DNA of 64,000 nt from Cyanobacteria bacterium OH_CBrB_359 (GTDB taxonomy: Bacteria; Cyanobacteriota; Vampirovibrionia; Gastranaerophilales; Gastranaerophilaceae). The position numbers and the translations under genes were made by a program. The notes beneath the pieces were generated by a model. That model had not been told where the DNA came from. It ran no database searches and was given only the letters and a program-made list of their open reading frames with translations. Of the stretch, positions 41,530 through 50,971 are shown in pieces. The stretch covers positions 434,001 through 498,000 of the forward strand of contig JAEZET010000004.1 of NCBI GenBank assembly GCA_023433065.1, given 5' to 3'. Position 1 is the stretch's first letter; each line of letters opens with the position of its first letter.

Positions 41530-41910
41530 ATGAACGGTTATTCGTCATTTAATTCATTTATGGGTTACGAGACCCCATCATATTATGCACGTCAATACGG
41601 CTATTATAATAGAGGCGGCTCAAGAAGGTATAATCTTCCTAAAGCTCCGTCCATTCCGGTTAAAGAAAAAACAAATCCTTTAAAAGTAATTGCAGGATTG
41701 ACAGCGGCTGCAGCAGGAGTTGTTCTCGCTGTTAAAAAAGGTCCGGCGGCTCTTAAAAGTGTTAAAAAGTTCTTAAAAGGCGATACGATAAAAAATATCG
41801 GTGCTAGGGTGAAAAAATTTTTTAGCAGTGAAAATTTAGGAAAAATAAGACAACATATTACAAAATTTGGTAAAGATGTTGTTGGACTGTTTAAAAAAAA
41901 GCCGGCATAA
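41530..41910 (+). CDS. Unknown small membrane-associated basic protein
   Basis: 126 residues. A Tyr/Gly-rich N-terminus (YETPSYYARQYGYYNRGG) is followed by a short hydrophobic helix (IAGLTAAAAGVVLAV, about 57-71). The tail is Lys-rich and amphipathic, with repeated KKFL/KKFF units. AAGGAAA precedes the ATG. No known family; the layout suggests a protein that binds a membrane and perhaps a polyanion. Followed by a good terminator. Confidence 0.55.
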   Translation: MNGYSSFNSFMGYETPSYYARQYGYYNRGGSRRYNLPKAPSIPVKEKTNPLKVIAGLTAAAAGVVLAVKKGPAALKSVKKFLKGDTIKNIGARVKKFFSSENLGKIRQHITKFGKDVVGLFKKKPA

Positions 41911-41931
41911 AATAAATATTTAATTAACAAC

Positions 41932-41966
41932 AAAGGTTAAACATAAATTCGTTTAACCTTTTTGTT
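41932..41966 (+). terminator. Intrinsic terminator
   Basis: AAAGGTTAAAC (41932-41942), an 8-base loop, then GTTTAACCTTT (41951-41961) and further T. Confidence 0.8.
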
Positions 41967-42147
41967 ACAGATATAAAATTATTTTAGATTTTCTATTGCT
42001 GTTTTTAAAAAATATTTATAACATCATTATATAAATAAGCAGTTGCCATATTTCATATTTAATTTACAAGTAACAATAATGAAATAATAAGACTTAAAAT
42101 GACAATTTATAGCATTTTTAAGTTTTTATAATACTAGCAGGAAACGT

Positions 42148-43980
42148 ATGGGAATAAGTAATATACAGTCTAATAATGTATTTGATGACTTTAATAAATT
42201 GCAGTCATCAATTCCTGTTGCCAATACTAATGTAAAAGGTATTCCCGGGAGTAAAGAGCAGAATAATTCTATAGCTGCTGTCAAGGTATCTGAAGTAAAA
42301 AAAGAAAACAATAATGTTCTTCAATATACTTTAACAACAAGTATCTTAATGGCAGGAGCCGCTGTTTTAATATTTACCAAAGGGTTTTCCGGCAATATGA
42401 TGAAGCGGATAAACAATTTAATTCAAAGATTGAATACTCAAATATATGAGAGTAATGTTTCCACAAAGTCAAAAAACATGATGCAAACTCTTCATCTCGC
42501 TACTACGAAAACGGTGAAAAAAATCTTATCCGCTTTAAAAGCGTGTGCAAATTTCAACGCTGTTAAAGATAGTGCAGCTGATAAAGTTATACGGTCAAAT
42601 AAATATACTGCAAGAGTCGGAAACTCAATCACTACTTTGTTTAAGCGATTCGCATCGGATTCTATTGATAATGCCTATGATTCGGCAAAAATCAAGACAG
42701 ATAATTTGGAAGCGTATGTAAAAATGTTAGTCGCTGAAATAAAAGATAAAGGATTTGACCTTAATCAAAAAGTTTCTATAAAAGGCAGAACCAAGACTTT
42801 AGGTGAATGGCTCGATAATTTGTCAATGCATAGTGATGATATGCAATATAAATTCAAGAAAGGATTTGGTAAGGAAGCAAGGCTGAGAAGAACTGAATTC
42901 AGAGAAAAATATCTTGCCGGTATTATTGATGAAAATGGTGTTGAAATCCCCGAGGCAGAAAGGATTCCTTTAAATCAAAAAGTAAGAAATGCCCTATATC
43001 ACGATAATATGGGGGTATTTAAGTTTAAAGAAAATATTGACAGATTTATGAGTTATATAACAGAGAATTTAAGTAACCCCGGAAAAGAAAAACAAAAGTC
43101 AATAATAACTGCTGCAAGAAAAGAATTTACAAATAACATCACTCATAACCATACGGCAATGAAGCTAACTATGCAAGATGTATCATCAAGGATATATCTG
43201 AAAGATTTTAACGCAAGAAATTTGTTAGAACAAATCGCCTCATCAATGAAAGAATACAATAGCCTGTCAGGTTTAATCGAACCTTCCCAAAGGTTATCTT
43301 TAGAAAAGAAAATAAATGTTCTTTTGAGCGATTTAAACAAACATGTTGCAGGCACTGATTTTTATGATGCTGAAACCAAAATATTAATAGAAGAGCAGTT
43401 ATCATTTATTAGAGATGGGGTTCTCGGATGCGATAAAAAAGGAGCTTTGCAGGAAATAAGCTCAATAATAAAAGGATTTTCAAGAAAAGAGGCAGTTGAT
43501 GCCGGCGGAAATAAAATTCCAATAGTAACTGAAACTGTTGAAAACAGAATTCATGACTATGCTCATTCTCTGACAGAAGATATTACAAAAGCTGCTGATA
43601 TGGAAGCGAATGAAGTTTTTGATAAATGGGCGGAATTTCAAGTAAGTTCTGCTCCAAATGATGTCCTGGGGCTTTTATTCCCTGTGGGCGTGGGTGTATA
43701 TACGGTTTCTAAGGCAAAAGATAAGAAGACTAAAATTTCTTCTACCTTAACTACAGGTATTCCTATCGTTGGTAGTATTGGAACTATGTTGCTGGGCGCA
43801 GTAAAATCAATATCAGGTCCTAAAAACCTTGCACTTGCGGCGGGAGTTGGCTTGGTATTAAATGTAGTTGGCAACTTCATAAACAAACTTTATCTTGACT
43901 ACCAAGATAAAAGGTCATTTACTCAAATGGCTATAGATGCATATAAAAATAGTTCTGTTTATTTAGCCAATAAAAAATAA
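42148..43980 (+). CDS. Large unknown membrane protein
   Basis: 610 residues. A disordered N-terminus (1-50) is followed by a membrane helix (about 53-73), a long charged helical middle section, and two or three hydrophobic Gly/Ala-rich segments near the end (about 503-578). There is no signal peptide and no recognised domain. The middle has INQKV/LNQKV repeats around KGRTKTLGEWLDNLSMHSDD. AGGAAA lies before the ATG. It stands alone after a terminator. It is similar in style to the membrane proteins at 53969 and 54784 (Lys-rich helical core plus hydrophobic ends). Confidence 0.6.
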   Translation: MGISNIQSNNVFDDFNKLQSSIPVANTNVKGIPGSKEQNNSIAAVKVSEVKKENNNVLQYTLTTSILMAGAAVLIFTKGFSGNMMKRINNLIQRLNTQIYESNVSTKSKNMMQTLHLATTKTVKKILSALKACANFNAVKDSAADKVIRSNKYTARVGNSITTLFKRFASDSIDNAYDSAKIKTDNLEAYVKMLVAEIKDKGFDLNQKVSIKGRTKTLGEWLDNLSMHSDDMQYKFKKGFGKEARLRRTEFREKYLAGIIDENGVEIPEAERIPLNQKVRNALYHDNMGVFKFKENIDRFMSYITENLSNPGKEKQKSIITAARKEFTNNITHNHTAMKLTMQDVSSRIYLKDFNARNLLEQIASSMKEYNSLSGLIEPSQRLSLEKKINVLLSDLNKHVAGTDFYDAETKILIEEQLSFIRDGVLGCDKKGALQEISSIIKGFSRKEAVDAGGNKIPIVTETVENRIHDYAHSLTEDITKAADMEANEVFDKWAEFQVSSAPNDVLGLLFPVGVGVYTVSKAKDKKTKISSTLTTGIPIVGSIGTMLLGAVKSISGPKNLALAAGVGLVLNVVGNFINKLYLDYQDKRSFTQMAIDAYKNSSVYLANKK

Positions 43981-44017
43981 ACTGGCACATATTTCTAAAA
44001 TCATTTAAAATAATTTA

Positions 44018-44845
44018 ATGAAAAAGTTTTTGGCAGTTTACTTTGTATGTTTTTTACTTTCATCACCTGCATATTGCATATATGCTGATGATTCTATTGA
44101 TGCAAATATAAAAAATAAATATCAAACAAATAAAATAGAAAAAGATTTTTTGCCGGCTCTTCCTAAAATTGATTCTGCTCCACAATGGGATCAAGGGACA
44201 GTTTTTACACCTGTTCAAAGTGAAAAAGTTAATACATATTCAGAAAGTTATAATAAAGAATATAAGGAAATCAAAGTAAGAAAAGGAACAAAGTTTAAAT
44301 CTAAAATTAATATGTCAGTATCAGATAAAGTTCCAAGAGGTACTAAGGTCACTTTCACAAGTGTTTATCCCGAGACATCAAGATATCTTACAATTCCTTC
44401 GGGTACATTGATTAGAGGCATCGTTATTGATTCTCACACTCCCCAGTTATCAGGTAATGGCGGGTTAATTAAAATTAAGGCCAATGAAATAAAATATAAA
44501 AATTCCACATATTACATAGATGGCGATATTCATCTGGTGAATTATAAAAGAGTTTTTTTTAATAATGTTAAAGGTCAAAGAACATATCTGAAAAATATGT
44601 CCAGAATAATTCAGCCCGGTAAAAAATTTCTTGGTAAAACCTGGAGAATGTCAAATTCACTTAATGACGGAGTTGAGATAATTCTTATACCATTTGCATT
44701 AGGAAGCGGAATTATTGTGTTTGCAGCAAATATTATTGTTTCTCCGGCTCTTGCTCTTTTTTCAACAGGCAAACCTGTTTATATACAAGAAAATTCTTTT
44801 GTTGAAATCAAATTAAAAGAAGATGCCATAATAAAAGACTATTAA
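44018..44845 (+). CDS. Unknown exported protein
   Basis: 275 residues with a clear signal peptide (MKKFLAVYFVCFLLSSPAYC, cleavage after Ala or Cys at about 18-20; a lipoprotein is possible but the lipobox is poor). The mature part is beta-rich: KVTFTSVYPETSRYLTIP and GTLIRGIVIDS recall the barrel of outer-membrane or periplasmic assembly proteins. A hydrophobic Gly/Ala segment (about 226-245) could anchor it. Probably acts in the envelope; family unknown. It is separated from the upstream gene by 37 bases and followed by a hairpin terminator. Confidence 0.6.
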   Translation: MKKFLAVYFVCFLLSSPAYCIYADDSIDANIKNKYQTNKIEKDFLPALPKIDSAPQWDQGTVFTPVQSEKVNTYSESYNKEYKEIKVRKGTKFKSKINMSVSDKVPRGTKVTFTSVYPETSRYLTIPSGTLIRGIVIDSHTPQLSGNGGLIKIKANEIKYKNSTYYIDGDIHLVNYKRVFFNNVKGQRTYLKNMSRIIQPGKKFLGKTWRMSNSLNDGVEIILIPFALGSGIIVFAANIIVSPALALFSTGKPVYIQENSFVEIKLKEDAIIKDY

Positions 44846-44898
44846 TAATTTTAAAAGATAATTTTTTCTTTATTTATTATTACGTAGTCTTTTATGAC

Positions 44899-44938
44899 AC
44901 TACAGTTTTTGCGGTTTGAAAAATAATGTAGTTTTTTA
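44899..44938 (+). terminator. Probable intrinsic terminator
   Basis: ACTACA (44899-44904) pairs with TGTAGT (44927-44932), with an inner TTTTT/AAAAA pairing (44906-44910 / 44919-44923), followed by a T run. Confidence 0.5.
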
Positions 44939-45065
44939 GATTTTGTGTTTTCTTTTCTGAAAATACAATTGTTGCTATATTTTCTATCCATCTCTCACTC
45001 GTGTTTACAAAGAACCAAATCTCAATTTCATATTCACTGTAATGCTTGAATTAGTCCTTGCTCTT

Positions 45066-45092
45066 TTGTATATTTTTGTGGATACTTATAAT
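45066..45092 (+). promoter_or_regulatory. Candidate promoter of the lytic transglycosylase gene
   Basis: TATAAT at 45087-45092 with TTGTAT 15 bases upstream. The -10 is good, the -35 and spacing are weak. Confidence 0.35.
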
Positions 45093-45119
45093 AAAAATGA
45101 TTAGAAGAAACAAAAAAAT

Positions 45120-47108
45120 ATGACCAAGTTGAAAAAGATTATTATTAGTTCGGCATTTTTTATAATTATTAGTATAGGGCTGGCATTAATATACAATGAT
45201 ATGGCTTCATTTGATAACCATAAATATTACAAACAAGCCTTAGAATTCTATGAAGAAGGTGATTATCAAAATGCATATTACAATTTTGCCAGAGTTAAAA
45301 GGATAAGTCCTTTATATAAAATTTCTCTGCTAAAGCAAGCACTTTGTGCAGATAATTTAAAAGATTATCCGACTTCAATAAAAAAATATAATTTATTTAT
45401 AAAAAAATATCCAACATCTTTGTTTGTTCCAAAAGCCAGATACAACCTTGCTAAGGCCTATTACTATAATAATGATAAAGAAGAAGCCAAGGAAAAATTT
45501 GAGCAGATTATAAAGGCTAATCTAGGAGAAGATTTTGTTATTGCGTCTAATTATTACTTAGGAATGATTGAAAAAGATACTAACAAAGATATTTCTAAAG
45601 CATATTTCTTGGAATATATAAAAAAGAGTCCTAACGGAAAATTTGCCTATAATTGTGCTAAATATTTATCAAAATCAAAATATACGCTTAATCCTGAAGA
45701 AAATTTTTTAATCGGTAAGATATATTTGCTAAACAACGAATATAATAATGCAGAAAAATTTTTGGAAAATGCCCCTTTTGAGAAAGCTTGGAGTTATTTA
45801 TGCATTTGTTATGATAAATCTAAAAAATATAAAAAACTAAAACAGGTTTTTGAAACAGGCTTCTCTAAATGTTCAAATACTGCGGATAAAGATTCTTTAA
45901 AGAAAGCAATAGATTGTTTTGCTAACACTTGGGAATCTAACCCCAAGCAAGGGTGGTTTTATCTTTCCAAAATTGTTCAAACAAATAAAAGTGCAGGTGA
46001 GGACTATATTCTATTCAAACTTGCAAGTTATTTGGAGCAACCATATAAACATGCTTTATACAACAGAGTCGCAGACAAATATCCTAACAGTAATTATGCC
46101 GCAATATCTCTTTGGAATGTTTTTTGGAGCAGCTATGAAGCTAAAAATTATGAAGCTGCCAAGAAAGTTATGACAAGATACTTTAAAGCATGTGACAATC
46201 CTGCATATAATCCTAAAATGCTATTTTGGATGGGAAAAACATGCTTAAAACTAAGAAAAATAAACGAAGCAAACGGTTATTTTAATAAAATTCTTACAAA
46301 ATATCCTGATGATTATTATGCTTATAGGGCCGATGCGGTTTTAAAGCATACTGAAAGCCATTGGGGTTTAGTTTCTCACCATAATATTGACGAAAGAGAT
46401 TTTAACATTGAATTCCCCATAAAATATTCAAATATGGATATTAAAGATTTTAAGCTTATAAATGTGCTATTAGAACTTGGTGATTATGAAATATGGAAAG
46501 AAGTAAAATTTGAAAATAAATTTGTCGATAGCTGGTTTAAATACAAAAGCGGTCAGAAAGCAGAATCTATTCTTCTTGCAAAACAGGGGTTAGCTGAACT
46601 TGATATTAAACCGCCTTTTAATGACGATGTCTATAAGCTTGCTTATCCGATATATTGGGGTGATGAAATCAACCATTATTCAACAAATTATAATCTCGAT
46701 TCATACTTGATAATTTCAATAATAAGAGAAGAAAGTCATTTTAGTCCAAAATCAATAAGCAGAACCGGAGCTGTCGGATTAATGCAGCTAATGCCTTCAA
46801 CAGCATCTTATATAGCAGGTAAATATGATAATATAAGCTATCATTCAAGAAGAGAGCTTAAAAATCCCAACAAAAATATTGAGCTGGGAACTACGTATTT
46901 TAAATTTATAAAAACATCTTTATATAATAATGTACTGGCAGTTGCGGGTTATAACGGAGGTCCTAACGCAATCAAGTCATGGCAGATAAAAAATAAATAT
47001 GCTGATTTAGATGAATTTGTTGAAAATATTCCATATTCTGAAACTCAGACTTATGTTAAAAAAGTCTATAAAAGCTATTGGAATTATCTTAATATATACA
47101 ACTATTGA
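45120..47108 (+). CDS. Soluble-lytic-transglycosylase-like protein (Slt, GH23) with TPRs
   Basis: 662 residues. An N-terminal anchor (about 5-27) is followed by a long TPR/helical ring region (30-500) as in Slt70, and a C-terminal GH23 domain. The catalytic glutamate is Glu538 in IIREESHF, followed by GAVGLMQLMPSTA and VAGYNGGPNAI. It cleaves peptidoglycan with formation of 1,6-anhydro-muramic acid in the periplasm. The C-terminal end overlaps the convergent helicase gene by seven bases. Confidence 0.88.
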   Translation: MTKLKKIIISSAFFIIISIGLALIYNDMASFDNHKYYKQALEFYEEGDYQNAYYNFARVKRISPLYKISLLKQALCADNLKDYPTSIKKYNLFIKKYPTSLFVPKARYNLAKAYYYNNDKEEAKEKFEQIIKANLGEDFVIASNYYLGMIEKDTNKDISKAYFLEYIKKSPNGKFAYNCAKYLSKSKYTLNPEENFLIGKIYLLNNEYNNAEKFLENAPFEKAWSYLCICYDKSKKYKKLKQVFETGFSKCSNTADKDSLKKAIDCFANTWESNPKQGWFYLSKIVQTNKSAGEDYILFKLASYLEQPYKHALYNRVADKYPNSNYAAISLWNVFWSSYEAKNYEAAKKVMTRYFKACDNPAYNPKMLFWMGKTCLKLRKINEANGYFNKILTKYPDDYYAYRADAVLKHTESHWGLVSHHNIDERDFNIEFPIKYSNMDIKDFKLINVLLELGDYEIWKEVKFENKFVDSWFKYKSGQKAESILLAKQGLAELDIKPPFNDDVYKLAYPIYWGDEINHYSTNYNLDSYLIISIIREESHFSPKSISRTGAVGLMQLMPSTASYIAGKYDNISYHSRRELKNPNKNIELGTTYFKFIKTSLYNNVLAVAGYNGGPNAIKSWQIKNKYADLDEFVENIPYSETQTYVKKVYKSYWNYLNIYNY

Positions 47109-49072
47109 TTTTCAATAACCCAGCTTTCGATAATATCACTTTCAATATTATCCAGGAATCTTGAAGGCTTGGACAAGACCATGCCTGTAGAATGATCAAA
47201 CATATCAATAGGATAAGTTATATATAAGAATGTTTTGGCTCTGGTTACCGCTACATACATTAATCTTAATTCTTCTTCGAGTTCTTCCTGCGAATTAAAT
47301 GAATAAACAGAAGGGAAACGCCCGTCAACAGCACCAATTATAAATACGGCTTTATATTCAAGACCTTTTGCGCTGTGTATTGTTGAAATAGTCAAAAATT
47401 CGTCTTTATTTGTACCATCTACATCAACAATAGAGCTGTTTGGCGGTTCCAGCGCCAAATCGCTTAAAAAATCTTCAAGACTTGTATATTGAGATGAGAG
47501 GTACAAAAAATGTTCTAAATCTTTCATTCTCTTTGAATAATCATCATATTTATTCATAAGAATCGGCTCATAGTAATTTATTATCGCCTGAACTATTTTA
47601 GAAGGTTCAAAAAGAGTTGCTTTAGCTTTTTCAATTGTATCTGAAAGTTTTTTAAAGTTGCCTGAAATCTTTGCGGGAAGATTTAGCCTGTCTTTATTAA
47701 AAGAAGGCGAATTTATTGTTCCTATTAATTTCCCTGCAGTTTGAGCTCCTACCCCCTCAAGTAAAAGCAGAATTCTGTTATAGCTTATTATGTCATTCGG
47801 ATTTAAAATTACACGAAGATGAGCAATTATATCTTTAATATGAGCTGTTTCAATAAATTTCAACCCGCCGAATTTTTTATAAGGAATATTTCTTTTGGCA
47901 AGTTCAATTTCAAGGCGAGAAGTCATTTTATCACTTCTTGTAAGAACAGCTATTTCATCAAGTGAAATATTTTCTTCTTCAACAAGCTCAAGTGCTTTTT
48001 GTGCAATAAATTCAGCTTCTGTTTGCATATCTGTAGCGCAGATTAAAGCGGGTTTATTGTGATTTTCGATTGTTGAAAACAAGTTTTTTGTATATTTTTC
48101 TTTGGCTTTTTTAAGTATTTCATTAGCCAGAGAAAGGATATTTTGGGAGCTTCTGTAATTTTGCTCAAGTTTAATGATTTTTGTATTTGGAAAAATACTT
48201 GGAAATTCAAGAATATTCTTAAAATTCGCACCCCTAAAAGAGTAAATACTTTGAGAGTCATCACCTACAGCCATAACATTATTATGTTCTGATGCGAGCA
48301 GCTCAATTATCTCTGCCTGAATGGTGTTTGTATCCTGATATTCATCAACAAGGATATATTTATAAGTATTTGAGATTTTTTTTCTCAATTCATCATTTGC
48401 ACTCAATAAAACTTTCAGATATAAAAGCAAATCATCATAGTCCAAAAGAGAATTTTTCCTCTTATAATTGCAATATCCTTTAGAAATTTCCAAAATTTTT
48501 TCGCTGCAATGTTCAAATTGCTTATATTCTGTTTGTATAATTCCTTCTGCAGGAATATTTTTATTAATTGATTTTGAATAGATGTCAATAATTGTGTGCT
48601 TTTTGGGGAATCTCTTTTCTTGTTTAGCTATTAGCTGACCTCTTATATGATTTATGACGTCTTCACTGTCACTCCTGTCAATAATAGTAAAATTATTATT
48701 TAGCTCAAGATAGCTTGAATATTTACGGAGAATGAAATTAGCAAATGAATGAAAAGTTCCGCCTGCGACCTTTTCACATCTTGAGTCCAAAATCATTGCC
48801 GCCCTTGAGAGCATTTCGTTTGCTGCTTTTTTTGTAAAAGTCAAAAGCAAAATATTTTCAGGGGCAACACCGCTTTCAATTAACCTTGCAACTCTATATG
48901 TCAGGGTTTTGGTTTTTCCTGAGCCCGCTCCTGCAATTGTTAATATAGAACCCTCATTTTGCATTACGGCTTCAAGCTGTGAAGGATTCAACTCCTTTTC
49001 ATAATCAATTTTATACTCAATCTGAGAGGAAACCTTTTTCAGTACGTATTTTTTTGTCGTTAGATTCTCCAT
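47102..49072 (-). CDS. UvrD/PcrA/Rep-type DNA helicase
   Basis: About 656 residues from ATG 49072; a GTG at 49087 in frame would add five residues, and neither has a clear Shine-Dalgarno sequence. Superfamily 1A motifs: AGAGSGKTKTLTYRV (Walker A), VDEYQDTN (DExx box), GDDSQSIYSFRGA, LEQNYRSS and the C-terminal VAVTRAKTFLYITYP. It moves 3'-5' on DNA in repair and replication restart. Symbol left open because UvrD, PcrA and Rep are hard to separate by eye. Confidence 0.9.
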   Translation of the reverse strand: MENLTTKKYVLKKVSSQIEYKIDYEKELNPSQLEAVMQNEGSILTIAGAGSGKTKTLTYRVARLIESGVAPENILLLTFTKKAANEMLSRAAMILDSRCEKVAGGTFHSFANFILRKYSSYLELNNNFTIIDRSDSEDVINHIRGQLIAKQEKRFPKKHTIIDIYSKSINKNIPAEGIIQTEYKQFEHCSEKILEISKGYCNYKRKNSLLDYDDLLLYLKVLLSANDELRKKISNTYKYILVDEYQDTNTIQAEIIELLASEHNNVMAVGDDSQSIYSFRGANFKNILEFPSIFPNTKIIKLEQNYRSSQNILSLANEILKKAKEKYTKNLFSTIENHNKPALICATDMQTEAEFIAQKALELVEEENISLDEIAVLTRSDKMTSRLEIELAKRNIPYKKFGGLKFIETAHIKDIIAHLRVILNPNDIISYNRILLLLEGVGAQTAGKLIGTINSPSFNKDRLNLPAKISGNFKKLSDTIEKAKATLFEPSKIVQAIINYYEPILMNKYDDYSKRMKDLEHFLYLSSQYTSLEDFLSDLALEPPNSSIVDVDGTNKDEFLTISTIHSAKGLEYKAVFIIGAVDGRFPSVYSFNSQEELEEELRLMYVAVTRAKTFLYITYPIDMFDHSTGMVLSKPSRFLDNIESDIIESWVIENQ

Positions 49073-49139
49073 AAGAATATTATACACAGTTTTAAAATTT
49101 ATTTGATATAATTGTATAAGTTAGAGGATTGGACTTGAT

Positions 49140-49865
49140 ATGAAAATAGTTGCAGAAAATCTTATAAAAATTTATAACGACAGAACAGTAGTTAATGATG
49201 TCAGTTTTGAGGTTAATAAAGGCGAAGTTGTTTGCCTTTTAGGACCCAATGGGGCAGGAAAAACCACTACCTTTTATATGGTAGTAGGACTCGTTAAACC
49301 TGAAAAAGGCAGGATATTTCTGGGGAATGAAGAACTTACACATTTAACAATGAATATCAGAGCTGAAAAAGGAATCGGGTATCTTCCTCAAGAAGCATCT
49401 ATTTTTAGAAAACTCTCTGTTGAAGATAATATAAAATTGGTGTTGGAAGTTAATAAAAAATTATCTGAAGAAGAGAAAAAAGATAAACTGGAAGAACTTT
49501 TAGACGAATTTGGTGTGAAAAAATTAAGAAAAGAATCAGCCGTATCCTTATCTGGAGGTGAAAGAAGAAGAGTGGAGCTTGCACGAGCCCTAGCTGCAAG
49601 TCCTGATTTTATATTGCTTGATGAACCTTTTACCGGAATTGACCCTATAGCGATAGGTGAAATTAAAGAGAATATTAGGAAGCTATCTGACGAAAAAGGA
49701 CTTGGAGTCTTGATAACAGACCATAATCCCAAAGCTACCCTGTCAATTACTGATAGAGCTTATGTCATATTTGACGGAAAAATTAAAATTCAGGGCAAAA
49801 GTGAAGATGTAGCTAATGATAAAATTGCTAAACAATTTTACTTAGGAAAGGATTTTACACTTTAA
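49140..49865 (+). CDS. lptB: LPS export ABC transporter ATPase
   Basis: 241 residues. Walker A GPNGAGKTT at 34-42, Q-loop YLPQEASIF (LptB-specific wording), signature LSGGERRR and Walker B FILLDEPF. LptB powers removal of LPS from the inner membrane and its passage across the periplasm. Its last base is the first base of the lptF/G start (A of TTTAATG), an overlap typical of an operon. Supports a complete Lpt system in this organism. Confidence 0.92.
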   Translation: MKIVAENLIKIYNDRTVVNDVSFEVNKGEVVCLLGPNGAGKTTTFYMVVGLVKPEKGRIFLGNEELTHLTMNIRAEKGIGYLPQEASIFRKLSVEDNIKLVLEVNKKLSEEEKKDKLEELLDEFGVKKLRKESAVSLSGGERRRVELARALAASPDFILLDEPFTGIDPIAIGEIKENIRKLSDEKGLGVLITDHNPKATLSITDRAYVIFDGKIKIQGKSEDVANDKIAKQFYLGKDFTL

Positions 49866-50968
49866 TGAAGCTAAAAATATTTGACAAATATATATTTGGA
49901 CAAGTTTTTTTAGCAACTTGTGTTTGTATATTGCTGTTTATGGTAATTTGGATTGCCCCTGAACTCCTTTTAAAAACAATTCAAAGGACGCTTGAGGGAA
50001 GCTACACCGTTAAAATGGCGGTTGATATTTTAACGTATGAAATTCCTAAAATTTTAGGCAATGCTTTTCCTGTAGGGCTTTTATTAGGAGCATTATTTAC
50101 TTTTGACAAACTGAGCAAAGATTTTGAACTTACAATATTTAGAGGAATCGGAATATCTTTTTGGCGAATTTTAGCCCCTGTTATAACTCTCAGTATTATA
50201 ATTTCTGCATTGTCATTTATTGTGTTTGATAAAATGATTCCTTATAGCTCAAACAAGTTGAATATGATAAAAAATGAAAATAGAGGATCACATTTTGTAT
50301 TCCCGATAAAAAATAACACAGGACAAATGGATAAAATTATTATTGTTTCAAGCTTTGATAATAATGACATTAATGACTTGGTAGTTTTAAAATTTTCAAA
50401 GAATCAATATGACAAAGCAAGTGTTCTTAATAATATTATAATATCTGATTATGCGGTATATAAGCCCGGAAGCTGGGTATTAAATGATACTAAAAACTAC
50501 TTAATTTCAAATGAAGGTATATTCGAAGATATCGTTAAAGAGAAAAAAGTTGAAATATTAAACGGTGATAAAGCAGACAGAGCTTATAAATTGATGATGT
50601 ATTCCGTAAAAAGAGACAGAGAACTTACGAATTCTCAAATGTTTAATTATATAAAATTGCTAAAAATTGAACAGATGGATGATGAGTTCAGGTTTATGCT
50701 TAATAAATATCTGCAAAGATATACACATTCATTTATTTGCATATTATTTGCGATTTTGGGATGTTTGTTAGGCTTTTCTCAACCCAGAGAGCAGAGGCTG
50801 ATTGGTTTTACTATAGCGGTTGCTATTATTTTCTTATATTATATAACCATGCCGTTTTTCGATATGCTTGCCGAAAAAGGCATTGCAAGTCCTATCTTAA
50901 CCGCATTTATACAACCTATATCCATTTTTATTTTTATAATTTTGCTCAAAAAGAAAAAGGATTTATAG
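49865..50968 (+). CDS. LPS export permease, LptF/LptG (YjgP/YjgQ) family
   Basis: 367 residues with three N-terminal membrane helices, a periplasmic beta-jellyroll domain of about 170 residues (roughly 130-265) and three C-terminal helices. KIFDKYIFGQVFLA and VGLLLGALFTFDKLSKDFELTIFRGIGIS are family hallmarks. Only one such permease is seen; cyanobacteria-like lineages often have a single gene that serves as a homodimer, whereas E. coli has LptF and LptG. Directly follows lptB with overlap. Confidence 0.88.
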   Translation: MKLKIFDKYIFGQVFLATCVCILLFMVIWIAPELLLKTIQRTLEGSYTVKMAVDILTYEIPKILGNAFPVGLLLGALFTFDKLSKDFELTIFRGIGISFWRILAPVITLSIIISALSFIVFDKMIPYSSNKLNMIKNENRGSHFVFPIKNNTGQMDKIIIVSSFDNNDINDLVVLKFSKNQYDKASVLNNIIISDYAVYKPGSWVLNDTKNYLISNEGIFEDIVKEKKVEILNGDKADRAYKLMMYSVKRDRELTNSQMFNYIKLLKIEQMDDEFRFMLNKYLQRYTHSFICILFAILGCLLGFSQPREQRLIGFTIAVAIIFLYYITMPFFDMLAEKGIASPILTAFIQPISIFIFIILLKKKKDL

Positions 50969-50971
50969 CAA

